NCBI RefSeq assembly: GCF_963678975.1
Contig: NC_089285.1
Coordinates: forward strand, 10,774,694-10,838,693
Length of the DNA: 64,000 bases
Origin: Dysidea avara
Lineage: Eukaryota; Porifera; Demospongiae; Dictyoceratida; Dysideidae
Direction: 5' to 3'
The notes below the pieces were generated by a model. That model did no database searches and had not been told where the DNA came from. It saw nothing but the letters and a program-made list of their open reading frames with translations. The translations under genes and the position numbers were made by a program. Of the stretch, positions 10,901-23,029 are shown in pieces; positions within the stretch are counted from its first letter, which is position 1; every line of letters starts with the position of its first letter.

Positions 10901-13900
10901 TGTACATAATTTACAGTCATTTGCGTGTCAGTTTAATACTGGTAAACTTGTGACGAAGGTTTAAAAAAAAAATCATTTAGTGATGGGGGGGGGGGGCAAA
11001 TGCCCCCCCTGCCCCCCCTTAGCTACGCCTCTGACACTTTGTCGATTAATAGATTCCACTGGATTGGTGGTTCCTGGTAGATCTCATTCTTCTAGCTGTA
11101 GGCGTTACTCAGCTTCTTCAAAACATGAGGTCTTTCCACCAATCCACTGTTTCTTTCCATCTGCTGGTATCCACTTGAGAGAAATCTGTGGCCCTAAGAT
11201 CTGGCAGTAATTGATCTGCAAATTGTTCAAATGACTGCAAACCACATAGCACATCAAAGGCTTCATCTACCCTTTGCTTGGACAGCTCTTCTGGGATTCT
11301 CCTGGCAATTGACATGAAAATGTGATAGCTAGGTGATGTCATAGATGGATTTACTAACTTGGAAACACGCATAGCAGACCTCAAAAAATGTACTGCACAC
11401 CCTCGCAAAACATTTAAAAGTTCTTGTCCAAAGCTAGTAGCAAATGCATTTGATTCTGCATCATCAAAATCAACTAGTATTTCTTTGTGAGCAGTTTTGA
11501 TGTTGTATTCGCTATGATAGAGTTTCACATTATTAACTAATTTAGTCAACACTGTACCAATAGATTCAGCATCTTGACAGTTTAATAATCATCGTCCACA
11601 AGTAATGTACTTTGAAGTAATGGTGTTAAAATAGACGACATTAAGTACAAATGGAAAATTGTGGCACCCAGTGTGGTCAATGTCTACAAAAAGAAATTCT
11701 GCCTGTGACCAGTACTTTGCCTGAAATGGTGACTCAAATTGTCTGTCTCTGCCAAAGCAGTACGCATCATTTCCATCGATTTGGTATTTTCCTACCAGTT
11801 CATCTATGGTTTCACTCTGTTGGCAGTGGTTACTCTTATCAATACGCTCTTTAATGTTAGGGAAAGATGCAATGATCTTAAATGGATTAACCCGCTCATT
11901 ATCAATTTTATCTACCTCCTGCCTAGCTTTCTTAACATGCACACCCGTTCTATGTTTATAGCAGCTAATGAGCTTTCAATTGGTCTATATTCCATACCTG
12001 CTCCATTCTGAATTTCCTTAGGAGTGATACACATGTTCCTTTGTGCTGCATTGGCAATGTCACGTAACACATTTGGAGCTATCTTCCATTCAGATGGAGA
12101 ACTATGATTATGGATTTGTCCTGTTTGCTCAGCACTCAGTACTACAAACCATCTCCTACCATCTTCCAAAGGATTGGGAGGGTACACATATGCAATATAA
12201 CAGTTACAGGGACCTGTAGATAAAAGGGCAGCATTTTTATGCTCAGTGAATCGATTTACCCGTTGTTTTGTCGACACTGTATATGTGCATCCCTCTCCAG
12301 CACAGACCTTTACGCCTGAACAATAAGATTGGTTGGCCATCAGCTTTGTTTCAACCCCATCTATATTAACTTGAATTGGTTTAATACCAGCTTGCAAACA
12401 TGAGAACTGTATTACATTTAATAGATAATGGGGCTTCCTAGTTGCTTCGGTAAGTGAAAAACAATCATGAAAGTAAAAACACGCGTCACCATTTACTTCT
12501 GGCCCTAATCCAAGAAACTTGATTTTGTCAATATTTCCTTCTATCGAGCAACCTTCCAATGCAGGAATTAGTCTCGGTTTCAACTGCTTTCCCCGGTTCT
12601 GATGACACTTGCTATATTTCTTGCCTTCAACCACTCCCAACATTACATCAACAATATTTGACTGTGGATCAACCGACATTACAGAAGTAGGATTATTGAG
12701 GAATACTTTCCCGGCTGATGCAAGCGAACATTTTTGATGCACTTCACGACGATTTTCATAAGGGCGAAAATCAAATATTACATTAACGTAACCCAAATGA
12801 ATGGCAACATATATGACTTTATGCCGTGATGGCTTTGACACTCTAGCATCATTAATGTAAAGACCACTACCCCAACAAGTGTCATTATCACTGTCAAGCA
12901 AGTCAGATAAACTATCAAAACTTCTCATGTATGTTTTGTTGTACCGCAACAAAACTGAGATCAGCAGGGTCTTGGTGACTCTTGGCAAACTGGCAGCATG
13001 TACCTGTTGCATTGCATTAAATAATGTTGATAGAAAGGTTGTATGTCGATGCTCCATTGATAAATGTGATCAATTTGTGCACATACTGTGCACAATGGGC
13101 TGTTTGAAACAAAACATGTTGGTGGATCAATATCACCAGTGCCTCCATACAACACAGCCAAGGACCTTGAAAGACATTTTCCATGATATACAGAGTAAAC
13201 AAATTTCCATGATTCAAGCAATAATAATGAGCATTATTCAAATGGCTGCAGGTTTGGGAGGCTGCCCAAGGCTAGTCATGGATTTTTCTCCTTTCTTCAC
13301 CTTTTCAAACATAACAACTTTAAATAAGCTGTAGGACCAGGTGTCCTACAGACCTTCAGCACTTGTGCTGTAAAACTTTAAATTTAAATTGAGGCGGCGC
13401 ACTAGTAACTCACTCAACTTTAAGGATAAGAAAGAATGTTCTTTATCCATGGCTGCTCCTTACCACACCTAGAAAACTAAATAAGCCCCTAAACATGTGG
13501 TTGACATGGTTACAAGTGCCTGCTTACTCCACCAAGTGATAGCCTTTTTGCAAATAGTATTTTTGCAAATAGTATTTTTACAAAGGGGCAGGCACGCCTG
13601 ACTCTAGACAAACTACAGAGCCATGGCATATTAGTAACCTAATTTCGTCTCAGTCATAGCAACCATACTACACCTGTAAATATGATTTGTTTAACTGAAA
13701 TCAATATATTCTTGCCAACTCGAAGAAAGCAATTTCTATTTTAATTTCTATTTCACCCATTCTGTGCATTTTGTGTGGGCAGGAGAAAGCAGTGGCAGTA
13801 ATTCCAGCGATTTCATTTGATTAGTATATAATAAAGAATTAGAGGTCGCCACTATCACAGAGAACACAGAGAGGTTGTGTACTAAAGACTGCCATAATAT

Positions 13901-16900
13901 TAGCTATTAGACAGTCTTAATATCAAAGGTATACTGTGCTGCTGAAGTCTCCGCGTTTGTGGTGAGTTTGATTCAAAGGTTTATCAAGTCGCCATAATCT
14001 CAGCTATTACACAGCCTTTATGTCAAACAGTTTTGAAGTTGCAGATACAACAGACGCTACTGTCACCTTTAGTACAAACTGTGTTACCTCTAATATTTAT
14101 TATTATATATATACACCCCATAGGACCTGTGTTGTTATGCGAATGAGCTATGTATTTAATTTGATAATCTGGTGACACACTAAACAGTGATCTATAAACG
14201 AGTTGTCTTTTTAGGGTGTGTCCTCCATGTAATGTATGCTTTCGTTTTATGTACCGTATATTCCAAGTTGTGGTCAAGCATCAACAGAAAGTTCATGTCA
14301 TCATTTAACTGTCTTCATAAACGGTATGGAATATTCTATAGTACATAACACTTTATACTGTAAGCATTTAATTTATCAGTAGTGAAGTCTTGCGGAGTAC
14401 TTTTCAGCAAGTTCTGCTACCCCTGAGATTCGTGACTTCGTAGGATTGGAATTATCCCTTCGCCTTACATGACGGATATGTTATTGCTCTAACCTTACAC
14501 TATAACATACTTGCCATACTAAGAGCTGAGGATTCACACTAAAACTAAGCGAAATGTTTGTCACCGCCATTACCCTTATTTCTTGACCTATAAAGCTCGG
14601 AGCTTCTCATGGGAAGGTTACGGTTAAATTGACCACCTTAGAAAGGCAACCCGTCTATACATTTCATATAAAATTGTTACACCTTGAATTAGAAGCAAAT
14701 CAGCCTTGGAGGTTACACAAAGTTCAATTTCCCATTCACCCCATAATTACTACAGGAATTGTCTCATCTATTGCAATCGAGGCTCACCTACTAAGCTAAG
14801 ACATGAACAGTAATAATATTGTAACTATTATTAGAGGGCTTTTGTACTCTTTACAGGGTATATAATCTGCTGTACTTGTGAATGTGACTAAAACTTGGAC
14901 TACATTTATAGTAGATAGCTTTCCTCCTTTACACTTACACCCATGCAAGTACACACACAGATGTAAGGCTGGAGGTTTAGAGTACATAATTATGATTAAC
15001 TTTTTTTCTTTTACCAGTAATGACGGAAACTTTCTTAGTACATGTACAAGTACTTCATTGTTATGTGATGTGAACTCGGTCTGACCTAGAAACTGGATGA
15101 AACTTGTTTGACCCATGACAAATAATGACCTAGATAATCTGGATGGCCTGACCTAGTTTCAACCCTGGTGACAATTAACTTGTGGAATTTTGATTTTTTT
15201 ATTCTATAATTAAGGGAAAATCCAAAAATATTCCCCTCTATGCATATGTGAAAATCAAATTATAAGCTATGGCTGTTGGTATGTGATTTTAATTATTATG
15301 GCGCCAAGAACTGCTTCTGAAACCTGTGCAATCAAGTCGCTATATTTAAAAAAATCATCTCTCTATATGGAGACAAATATCTATGGTGCTCTAAGTCAAC
15401 CCTTCCACCTGCATGATTACTATGACCCATGCCAGTGACCAGCTGCAGATTCAATAATTTTTGTTAAGCAATAAAAGGTAATGAAAGAAGAGATGTGATG
15501 GTTCATGTCTCTCATTTCATCACTTTTTATTGATTGGATCTCTACAGTAAATTAATAATATTTTTAATGTAATAGTTTGTTTAGTATTGTTGACCATCTG
15601 CTTATAAATGTACGGCCACCTCGAGTTCTCTATGAATTCCCCCACCCCCCAGTGAAGGATTTATGCTCCTGTTTAAGGTAGCCACCTGCCTAGTAAGACC
15701 CAAATTTGTTTGCATAAATGTTGTGTGACTGTTCTATTAGAATATTTTGATCTCACTGCCGTTCTTGAGTGAGCCTTTGGTAGAGGTATATCCTATGTGA
15801 CTAAATTAGCTGGCCAGTAGATTATGACTAATACACTATTATTTTGTTTAATTTCTGTACAGTGCACCAAATAATTAGTGGGCGTGGCTCCAAGTGAGTC
15901 TGCAAACAGCAGCAGATATGGATTCATGCATACCTACAGACTGCAATACCGTAAATTGGGTTATTTTCGATGGTAATAAATTTTCAAGGTTAGTTACATC
16001 CACGAAAATTTAACATGCAAATACAAACAAACTTCAAATTTTTCTCTCGTAATTTAATTTTACTTTTAACCGGCACGTTAGTAATCATCCCACCCTGTAG
16101 TAAGTCCACTTGTGTTCCAGTTATTAAACAAGTAATACTACTTCCTCTTCGAAGAAACATTGAACAAACATGAGGCATTTTTTGAGGAGTGTATCCAATA
16201 ATACTTCCGTCTTTTATCATGACTACTGCATATCTATCACTCTCGTTTGTAGGTTCTTGTGTGCAGGTAAGATTTTCACCAACTGTAGCAGTCCATATAG
16301 TCAATGATATGCATGATTTCCACGTACACAACAATTGACCTCAATTGTAGCCTTTGAACATGCAGCTGTATGTGACCGATCACATGATCAACTTGTTAGC
16401 ATGGCATGGGCTTGCTCACTGCTGTAGGTGTTGTTCCTTGCTGTGCCTGTAAATTGTGTGTGGAAGCCTGGTTTTGTCAAATCCGGTCACATATTTTCAT
16501 ACACAAAATTAACCCAATTTACGGTACACCTACTAATAAATGAGCATGGCTCCATGTATCTAGAGATAGTAACACATAATCCTTACAAGTAGGTGTGCCT
16601 CATGAAGAAGCTGGGACTATGAAGCTCAAACTAATGCATTTCCAATCCTGGATATACTATAAAGTGGGTCAGAGCCAGATGGCCAGGTGACCCGTTTCAA
16701 CCCTGACATGTATTGCTATGAGTGTTGTATGCCAAATTTGAAAGGGTGGATGAGTGACAAGTACAGTGCTCAGCTACTGTATTTTGTTGTGAAATCACTT
16801 TTGAGTGCCATGTTTTTCATATAACAATGCTTCAACATGGGGATCTCTTCTTAGTTTACAAGTAAACTGTAAGGCTGTATAGCCTGTTACACCTGATCAA

Positions 16901-19853
16901 CAAATAACAAAAAGGATTCTTGAGTTTTCTGTCAATTAGTGTAAGAAAATTTCTGTGATTTTGCAAGCCAACTTGAAATATTGGTACATGTAAATGCATA
17001 CCAAATAACTACAAAACAATTTTAAACTTGCTTATTCTTCACCAGCAATATATTATACCTTATTGTAGTGTCAAAGTTTATAGTTCTTTGGTTTATTATC
17101 ACACAGAGGTTACAGAAGAAGTATGACACAGATCCTAGCAAGTACCCCACACTACAGAGTATAGTAGATGAGGAGATAGCAGCAGGGAAGTCACAGGGAA
17201 GTAGTTCTTGTACCATCGGTCTGCTCTGGCTGAAAAGGTAACAAAAGTGAATCTTGTATTAGAGAATTTATTAAACTTATAAAAAGTTGCTATTGTAAAT
17301 ATTTATTACATAAAGAAGTTTATACTAAATCTGTTAGGAAAACAATTGACAGAAGTGTGGGTACCATGCCAAGTAATAATCTCCCTCCAGCTGTTTAACA
17401 ATTGTGGTTGTATGGTGTATGTTGTATTAGAGAGTTTAGCTTGTCCCATGTCTCCATGGGTACACTTATGCAGGCACAAGATATTCCCTTGAGAGGAGCC
17501 CACCTACACATAACTTTTCTTAGTCACATGTTGTAATTGTAATGCTTATTGTCCGAGAATAAATCATGTGACTGATGATATTTTTTCTATTTATATTTCT
17601 GCTAATATCATGAGCTGCACTGCTGTGTGAGGTTTTGTTAGGATATCTACACACATAGTCTTGCACACACCCAGACTGCTTCCTTTTTCTTGTGTGTTTG
17701 GGCTGAAAAGAAAGTGTTTGGTGAACACAACCTAACACTATTGTTCTGCAGCTTACCTATAGCTTTTGAGAGCTCTGTAGTTTGGTGATAGGCTGTAGCA
17801 AAGAGGTGCTTGAAACATTGCTCATACCATTCCTCTCTTAAATGCACAGTTCTTGACCAATAAACAAGTTTCTTTACTGCAGGTTATCACCAATCAAAAC
17901 CACACTTGTTTTGTCGGCTGCAGTTATCAGACAGACACACAGACACACACAGACAGACAGACAGACACACACATGCACACACACACAGAGGCTATTCATG
18001 ACTATATCATTACATACTTGTTGTGTAGAGCTCTAGAGTTCATCTATGTGTTCATGGAGGCAGTGGTTCAGGGAGAAGAGGATCTGGTGAAGTGTGCCAA
18101 CAAGGCCTATGACTCCTCATTAAGGAAGTACCATGGATGGATTGTACAAGGAGTCTTCTCTGTAAGTACTACCATTGTGTATCCCTTTGCTATGTCTTGT
18201 CTATGCACATGTTATTAATGTGATAGCACAATTTGATTATGACCTGACACAAGTACAGTGCTACAGTAACTTCAAGCAAGAGTTTATAATATATGTCCTT
18301 CTACTCTCATATACCTCTGTAGAAGGATGAATCATAAAGTTATAGCATAATGACAAAGTGTGTTGTAGTTTTCAATCTATAAGCAGCCACAAAAGTTCAG
18401 AAATATTTAGTGCTGTGACACACTCATGATGCTGTATTTGTGGATGGCTGAGCAAGAAATGCCTATGCAGTTACCATGAAGACATACTTATAGTTCAATG
18501 AGAAATGCTAAGAGCTCAAGTTAGTTTGGTTCTAGTGACATTGTTTGGCACACGTTCAATTGATATTATGTTCAATTGGTGAAGCACTGATTTTACATAA
18601 AGAGAAATGGACAAAATCGAAAGTGTTGCATCATAGCTTAGAAAATGGTATGAGTAATTTAGACAAATGGAGCCAACCACTGTGTAGCATACGTATAGTA
18701 CAGGTATGGAATGTTGCTTGAATTTTAACTTGTCCTAAAACTTGTTTGGTGGGATACTGTAATTAGAAAATTAAACCATGCTGTATAGATTTGCTAGCTA
18801 AGTGTTTATTTCCATATCAGTGTAGCCAGAAAAATTAGAAGAAGGAGGCAAAGCACTTCTGACTTATCTATTAGAGTCAAGTGTAGATGACTGCTCTGTT
18901 AGACTATTTGCAATACTAAATTCATTCTTGTTAATCTGTACTAAGGAAGCTGCCTTGAGTTGGTTGACTTTTTAGTAGCTATGACACTGAGTGCTATCAA
19001 TGAGTGATCATAAACACCTGCTCCAATAGGATCTGGTGACTCCACTTACATACCGTATAGCAGGGGTTTTTTTTTGTTGAGGGGGAAACATTTTGTGGAT
19101 TGCCACCATCCAAAATTTCAAGGAGGGAAGGGGGGATATTTGCTTCTCTGGGTTCTTTTATGCATTTATAATACCAAGAGTACATAATAATAGAAGAGGG
19201 AGGAGAGTGTCTAACTCTCAATATAATCCATACAAACACACTGTGCTCAAACCCTCCTACTTCAATCCATAAAACTTCTAGTAATAAATCAATACCTTTA
19301 AGTGAACAGAAGACTGTTGATATTTCCCATTTGAAGCAGTAGAAGTGCTACAACCTCCTTCATAGAGCAAGCCATTTGTCACCTTTGGTGGCTATAGTTG
19401 ATTGTGCAAGGTCTGAGCGCAGTGAGTTTGGTGAATTCACTGAAGATAGACACTCTCCTCCCTACTCTATTATGTACTCTTGATAATACTTTGATCAAGC
19501 TAAACAATTCTGGGGGGGGGGGGGAGAGATATTTTGCAGATTGGAGCCAATCTGCAAAAAAACATGAAAATCCCCCTCTGAAAAAGCTGCTATAATCAGG
19601 GTTTCTAACAAACGATATATTTATGTACTTGTAGAGGCTACTGTGGTAACTATTCATCTATAAATTTCAGCTTGCAGTGAGGGCAGTACCCTATCACAAG
19701 GACCTTATCAACGGATTAAAGAAGGATGACTCAGTTAGCAATGAGAAGGTGATTGCTGATGCCCAGGACTTCATTGTCAACCTGAAGTCTTGTATTGATG
19801 AGATCAACCATTTCTATACTGTCAGGGGACAACACTCAGAGGATACAGTATAG
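7946..19853 (+). CDS. GLTP: Glycolipid transfer protein, 5 exons
   Basis: Exons 7946-8054, 8108-8166, 17107-17237, 18029-18161 and 19671-19853 join in phase to 204 aa, close to the 209 aa of mammalian GLTP. The family binds and moves single glycosphingolipids between membranes in the cytosol; there is no signal peptide here. Headgroup-recognition residues are visible: Asp50 and Asn54 (in SDISGNIS), Trp97 (in LLWLKR) and His135 (in KYHGWIVQ). The Lys that usually follows this Asp-Asn pair is Arg57 here, at an exon junction. The conserved PFLAACSEIVPFFD segment opens the fold. The start ATG gives a normal-length N-terminus. Intron 2 (8.9 kb) is filled with transposons, while the other introns have few recognisable elements. 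Confidence 0.95.
9290..9400 (+). repeat. Possible tRNA-derived SINE fragment
   Basis: TGGCAGACTCCTG followed about 40 nt later by GGTTCGAGGCT resembles RNA polymerase III A and B boxes, and an AT-rich tail follows. A related block (ATGGCTGCAGGTTT) occurs near 13243. No cloverleaf tRNA can be drawn, so this is only a candidate. Confidence 0.3.
9700..13057 (-). pseudogene. MULE transposase pseudogene
   Basis: Coding matter runs 13057 to about 9720 on the minus strand. The first block (13057-11912) carries a Cys/His zinc-binding region of FLYWCH/WRKY-GCM1 type (CAGEGC ... HNH). The second (11942-11589) is frame-shifted and has the first catalytic region (FVDIDHTGC). The third (to 11118) is separated by an in-frame TGA and has VDFDDAE followed by CAVHFLR, typical of MULE DDE transposases. 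The motif TTNPVESINRQ near 11050 is cut by a hAT-like insertion (10120-11033) and resumes at about 10119. One frameshift, at least one stop and one insertion make it non-functional. Confidence 0.8.
10112..11041. mobile_element. hAT-like non-autonomous element with 8-bp target duplication
   Basis: Element 10120-11033 begins CAGGGGCGTAGCTAG and ends with the near-inverse (AGCTACGCCTCTG). It is flanked by the perfect 8-bp direct repeat ACACTTTG (10112-10119 and 11034-11041). An 8-bp duplication fits hAT transposition. No transposase is encoded. It split the MULE transposase, so it is younger than the MULE. A G/C homopolymer-rich patch lies near the right end (10985-11018). Confidence 0.85.
14000..15940. 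other. GLTP intron 2, no gene seen
   Basis: Between the MULE and the HIRAN element I see no coding region. A CTGTTCTATTAGAATATTTT motif copy is at about 15729. Confidence 0.4.
15947..16526. mobile_element. Small inverted-repeat element carrying a HIRAN-like ORF
   Basis: Terminal inverted repeats TACCGTAAATTGGGTTA (15947-15963) and its exact complement (16510-16526) bound 580 bp in GLTP intron 2. The interior encodes a HIRAN-like ORF on the minus strand and contains a piece of the TGTGACCGG family (about 16478-16499). Confidence 0.8.
15990..16334 (-). CDS. HIRAN-like domain ORF inside a transposable element
   Basis: ORF of 114 aa. The central part (VGENLTC, NESDRYAVVM, IIGYTPQKM, FLRRGSSITCLITG, LLQGGM) resembles small HIRAN-like domains that recur in invertebrate repeat-associated ORFs. 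HIRAN domains in general bind DNA ends. It is complete as an ORF, but whether it is expressed is unknown. Assignment rests on remembered motif pattern, not a search. Confidence 0.55.
   Translation of the reverse strand: MLCTWKSCISLTIWTATVGENLTCTQEPTNESDRYAVVMIKDGSIIGYTPQKMPHVCSMFLRRGSSITCLITGTQVDLLQGGMITNVPVKSKIKLREKNLKFVCICMLNFRGCN
17921..17990 (+). repeat. CA/GACA microsatellite before GLTP exon 4
   Basis: Imperfect (ACAG/ACAC) tract about 40 bp upstream of the exon 4 acceptor (18028). It is purine/CA-rich where a pyrimidine tract might be expected, but a short T-rich stretch (CTTGTTGTGTAG) directly precedes the acceptor. Confidence 0.8.
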
Positions 19854-19955
19854 CAGAGTAACATGTATTATAGAGCAATTATATTTTTGTATACATACGT
19901 AGGCACAAATGCTAGGCTCATTGTCTGTATAATGCCAGCATAATTCTTAGAATAA

Positions 19956-20525
19956 TACAGTGGAACCTGTGTTACGGTCACCTGGATTAAGCGGTCACCT
20001 CTGCATAACGGCCATGGACACGAGGTCCCAAATATTTTCCCATACAAATGTATGCATTGTTGTCTGCATTAAGCGGTCACCTGTCTAACGCGTATAACGG
20101 CCAACCAAGAATTCACCTATGAATCACTGTATACATAACTTTCTCCTTCATATGGCGGTCGCTACCTTTTATGGTGGCTTGTTAAGCCAACTGTCTGGCA
20201 CCACGGCACCGTTTCAAATAATGCACAATTATCACACTTCCTGCCTTTTAATGAATACTATATAATCTGTCAGGCTTCATTGCTTAAACGTATTCAATAG
20301 CTATAACAGACATTCATAACAAGCTCACCTTGGCCTTTCTGTACTAAAATATTACTGCATTGCGGTTGGCGCGAGCCTCTTAATAATAATCACTCATTTA
20401 TAACGGCCATAGCCACTAAAATGCTGCTGACCACCTTATACAGGTTTTCTCTATAACAGCCACCTGTATATAAAGGCCAGATATATCTGGTCCCAAGGTG
20501 ACCATTATAGACAGGTTCCACTGTA
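19956..20525. mobile_element. pogo/Tigger-like non-autonomous element
   Basis: Element 19958-20523 with termini CAGTGGAACCTGT and its complement ACAGGTTCCACTG, flanked by TA on both sides. The interior repeats short motifs such as AAGCGGTCACC and ATAACGGCC. TIR sequence and TA target fit Tc1/mariner-pogo elements. No transposase ORF. Confidence 0.85.
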
Positions 20526-22291
20526 CTGTGTACTGTACATTGATTGTACAAATTAATACTGTAGTATAATGGCAGTGAATTAGCAGCTGTAGTGTGACTA
20601 TAAGGAAGTCATGTTGCAAGGACATACCATTTGCAGATTCATACATGCACTACAGTCAGGATTTTCACAGTATCTTCAATCAAGCTGCTAGTGTGATGAA
20701 TGTATAACAATAAGTAAATGTGACTGAATTTTGGAAAATTTGACACCTAAAATATTTAATGATCAAATCACAAACCTTATAGTGCAAATCTACTTGTTGA
20801 TGGGTTTAAGCCATTCTCAATACCTTAAATTACAAGTAAAAACTGTGCCCTGCTTTTAGTAGCAACTCACTAAACATGAAATTCTAATTATTTCATGCGT
20901 GCCCATATGGATGATTTTCCAAAATTCAGTCACAAATGCTATTACAAATTAGATTTGTTGTACTATAGGAGTGACCATTAGAGTCTCCAGAAAGGTGCAC
21001 TAAAAAGATAAAGAGCTTGCTTGACACATAGATTTAGGCGGGTAAATGGTCTTTATCAAGCAACGCAGGTAGTAAAATCAAGATACTCTCTAACCAAAAA
21101 ACTGTCAACTCTAATAGAACAGCCAGGACTGTTAATGTACCTGCAACAGCACAGTGATAGTAGACTATAATACTATCTCAATGCTTCTAAAATCTGAAAA
21201 ATTTAATTTCCTGAGGACATGTCACTAGAATAGCATGACCTGTTAATGTCAGATCAGTTACTATATACCAGTACTGTATATCCTGGTATGCATTTATGAA
21301 ACATATTTAGCAGAGTCAAAATGATAAAGTTCAACTTTTCCTCACAGTTACCACAAGCAGACCATCTTCTGTGTGACCCACATTGGTTTGTTCTCAGAAT
21401 AGAATCCATTGGCAGTTGACGTGCAGTTGTTGATAGTTAGTTTATACAACAGTTGACATGGTTGTCCGTTCACACTACCAAACCAGTGTCCTCTCCTGAT
21501 AGTTGAATTGCTCCCAAAACAATGTCTGCATTATCAAAGCATAATAATTATACACTCTACAACATGTTTCCCGAAGATGACAGAATCCAGCATATAACAT
21601 GATGACAACTCCATAATAATTTAAGATTCTGACTTGGGGACAATCAGCCTAAATGTCACATTTGAAATACATAGAAATCACAGTAAAACACTTATGCACC
21701 TGTTAAAACATTTCACAGTATTTATTCTATTTCAGGGTACTGATCATGACTACTAATCACTGTAAAATTGAGTGGAAGTGACATTAAGGCTAGATCCAGT
21801 TGCATAATGAATTCACAACTCCACCAAACCCATAAGCTCAGTTATAGAAAATTTAATGTAACATTACAGTAAATACAATGTTAATAGCCCCACCATTCTG
21901 TAATAGTAATGTTGTGTTATTGTTATTTGCTAAACAACAAAGAGGCACCCCCCTCATGCAAACTCCATGTTGGACTGAAGTGCAAAAACAGCTCCATCAT
22001 TTTCAACTGTGCATGTTATTTGTACATTAATTAATATACATCAGTCACACTTCTGGATTACTTTACCTGTAACTTTGACCCCTTGAACTGCACTACCTCT
22101 GTACCTGCAGTCAGCATATGTTACTGAATGCTGAACTTTTCTCTGTAAATAAAGACACAGCCTATACAAATCCTGATCACAAAATTAATACACTTTAATG
22201 ATAATCAGTTCAGTGTTCATCTAACAAGTTCTTAACAGATGAGAGTGAGGGAGCATCAATCACATTATGGTAAATTATTCCAGTCATTTAT
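20526..22291. other. Intergenic region, nothing recognised
   Basis: No ORF or structure that I can support apart from an inverted copy of the ACTCTAATAGAACAG motif near 21108. Confidence 0.4.
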
Positions 22292-22613
22292 ATCTAATCC
22301 AAAACAGCCAAGCTGTAAAAAAAGTGTGCGGCCCTCAGAAAGGCTATGGTGAAAAAAGATGTGAAATCCAAGGTGGCGGCCAAGAAATGGCTGTGATGGT
22401 AGGTTAGTGGTAAAAATTTTAATAATGACAATTCAGGTGAATTTTTGTGCCGCTTCACAAAAATTCACCTGAATTGTCGTTATTAAAATTTTTACCACTA
22501 ACCTACCATCACAGCCATTTCTTGGCCGCCACCTTGGATTTCACATCTTTTTTCACCATAGCCTTTCTGAGGGCCGCACACTTTTTTTACAGCTTGGCTG
22601 TTTTGGATTAGAT
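22292..22613. repeat. Near-perfect 322-bp palindrome (fold-back element)
   Basis: Two arms of about 158 bp, starting ATCTAATCCAAAACAG and ending with its complement, separated by only a few bases (CCGCTT, about 22451-22456). The arms look almost identical, with one obvious mismatch (ATGACAATT versus its partner). A second hairpin (CCAAAGCCGG / CCAGCTTTGG) follows at about 22641-22671. Confidence 0.9.
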
Positions 22614-22780
22614 TTCATTTCTTTTTGTATTTGTATACCCCAAAGCCGGCCTATGGCCAGCTTTGGGACTTTTTTAACCTATGTTTTTTTCTTTACTACA
22701 GGAAGAAGAAAAGATGAAGTAGATGTACTTTAAATATTTTATCAGTAAATGTACAAATTATATATACTGTATAATACATA

Positions 22781-23010
22781 TGTGACCGGATTTGCGAAAA
22801 GGGGTCCAATTTGCCAACTTTGACAATTGATAACTTCAGATTGGAAAGAGCTATTGCCTTGATATTTGGGCAGTGGTGAGCACCACTATAGCTGAATACA
22901 TGGTGAAATGTTCAGGTTAATAATTATGTTACTTGAACACTGAGTTATGGTCTCCAACATTTACGGAATTGGATGTGTGTGGAAGACCCCTTTTCGCAAA
23001 TCCGGTCACA
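22781..23010. mobile_element. TGTGACCGG inverted-repeat element, copy 1
   Basis: Left end TGTGACCGGATTTGCGAAAA, right end its complement, with TA on both sides, 230 bp. Related copies lie at 41274-41524 and 61092-61311, with fragments near 3246, 16478 and 47570. Likely a mariner-type MITE. Confidence 0.85.
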
Positions 23011-23029
23011 TATATTGATTACAGAAATC

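Larger units (their letters stand above)
8560..13930 (-). mobile_element. Degenerate MULE-type DNA transposon with long terminal inverted repeats
   Basis: Inverted repeats of at least 140 bp (about 8740-8881 and 13745-13888, both containing TTACTGCCACTGCTTTCTCC) flank a transposase pseudogene. Similarity continues outward on both sides in a pattern of short sub-repeats (CTTTAGTACACAACCTCTC), so the outer ends are uncertain by a few hundred bases. The element sits in GLTP intron 2, antisense to GLTP. A target duplication was not found. Confidence 0.75.

Noticed and set aside
14370..14520. Possible tRNA gene
   Set aside because: Some B-box-like sequence but no cloverleaf could be drawn.
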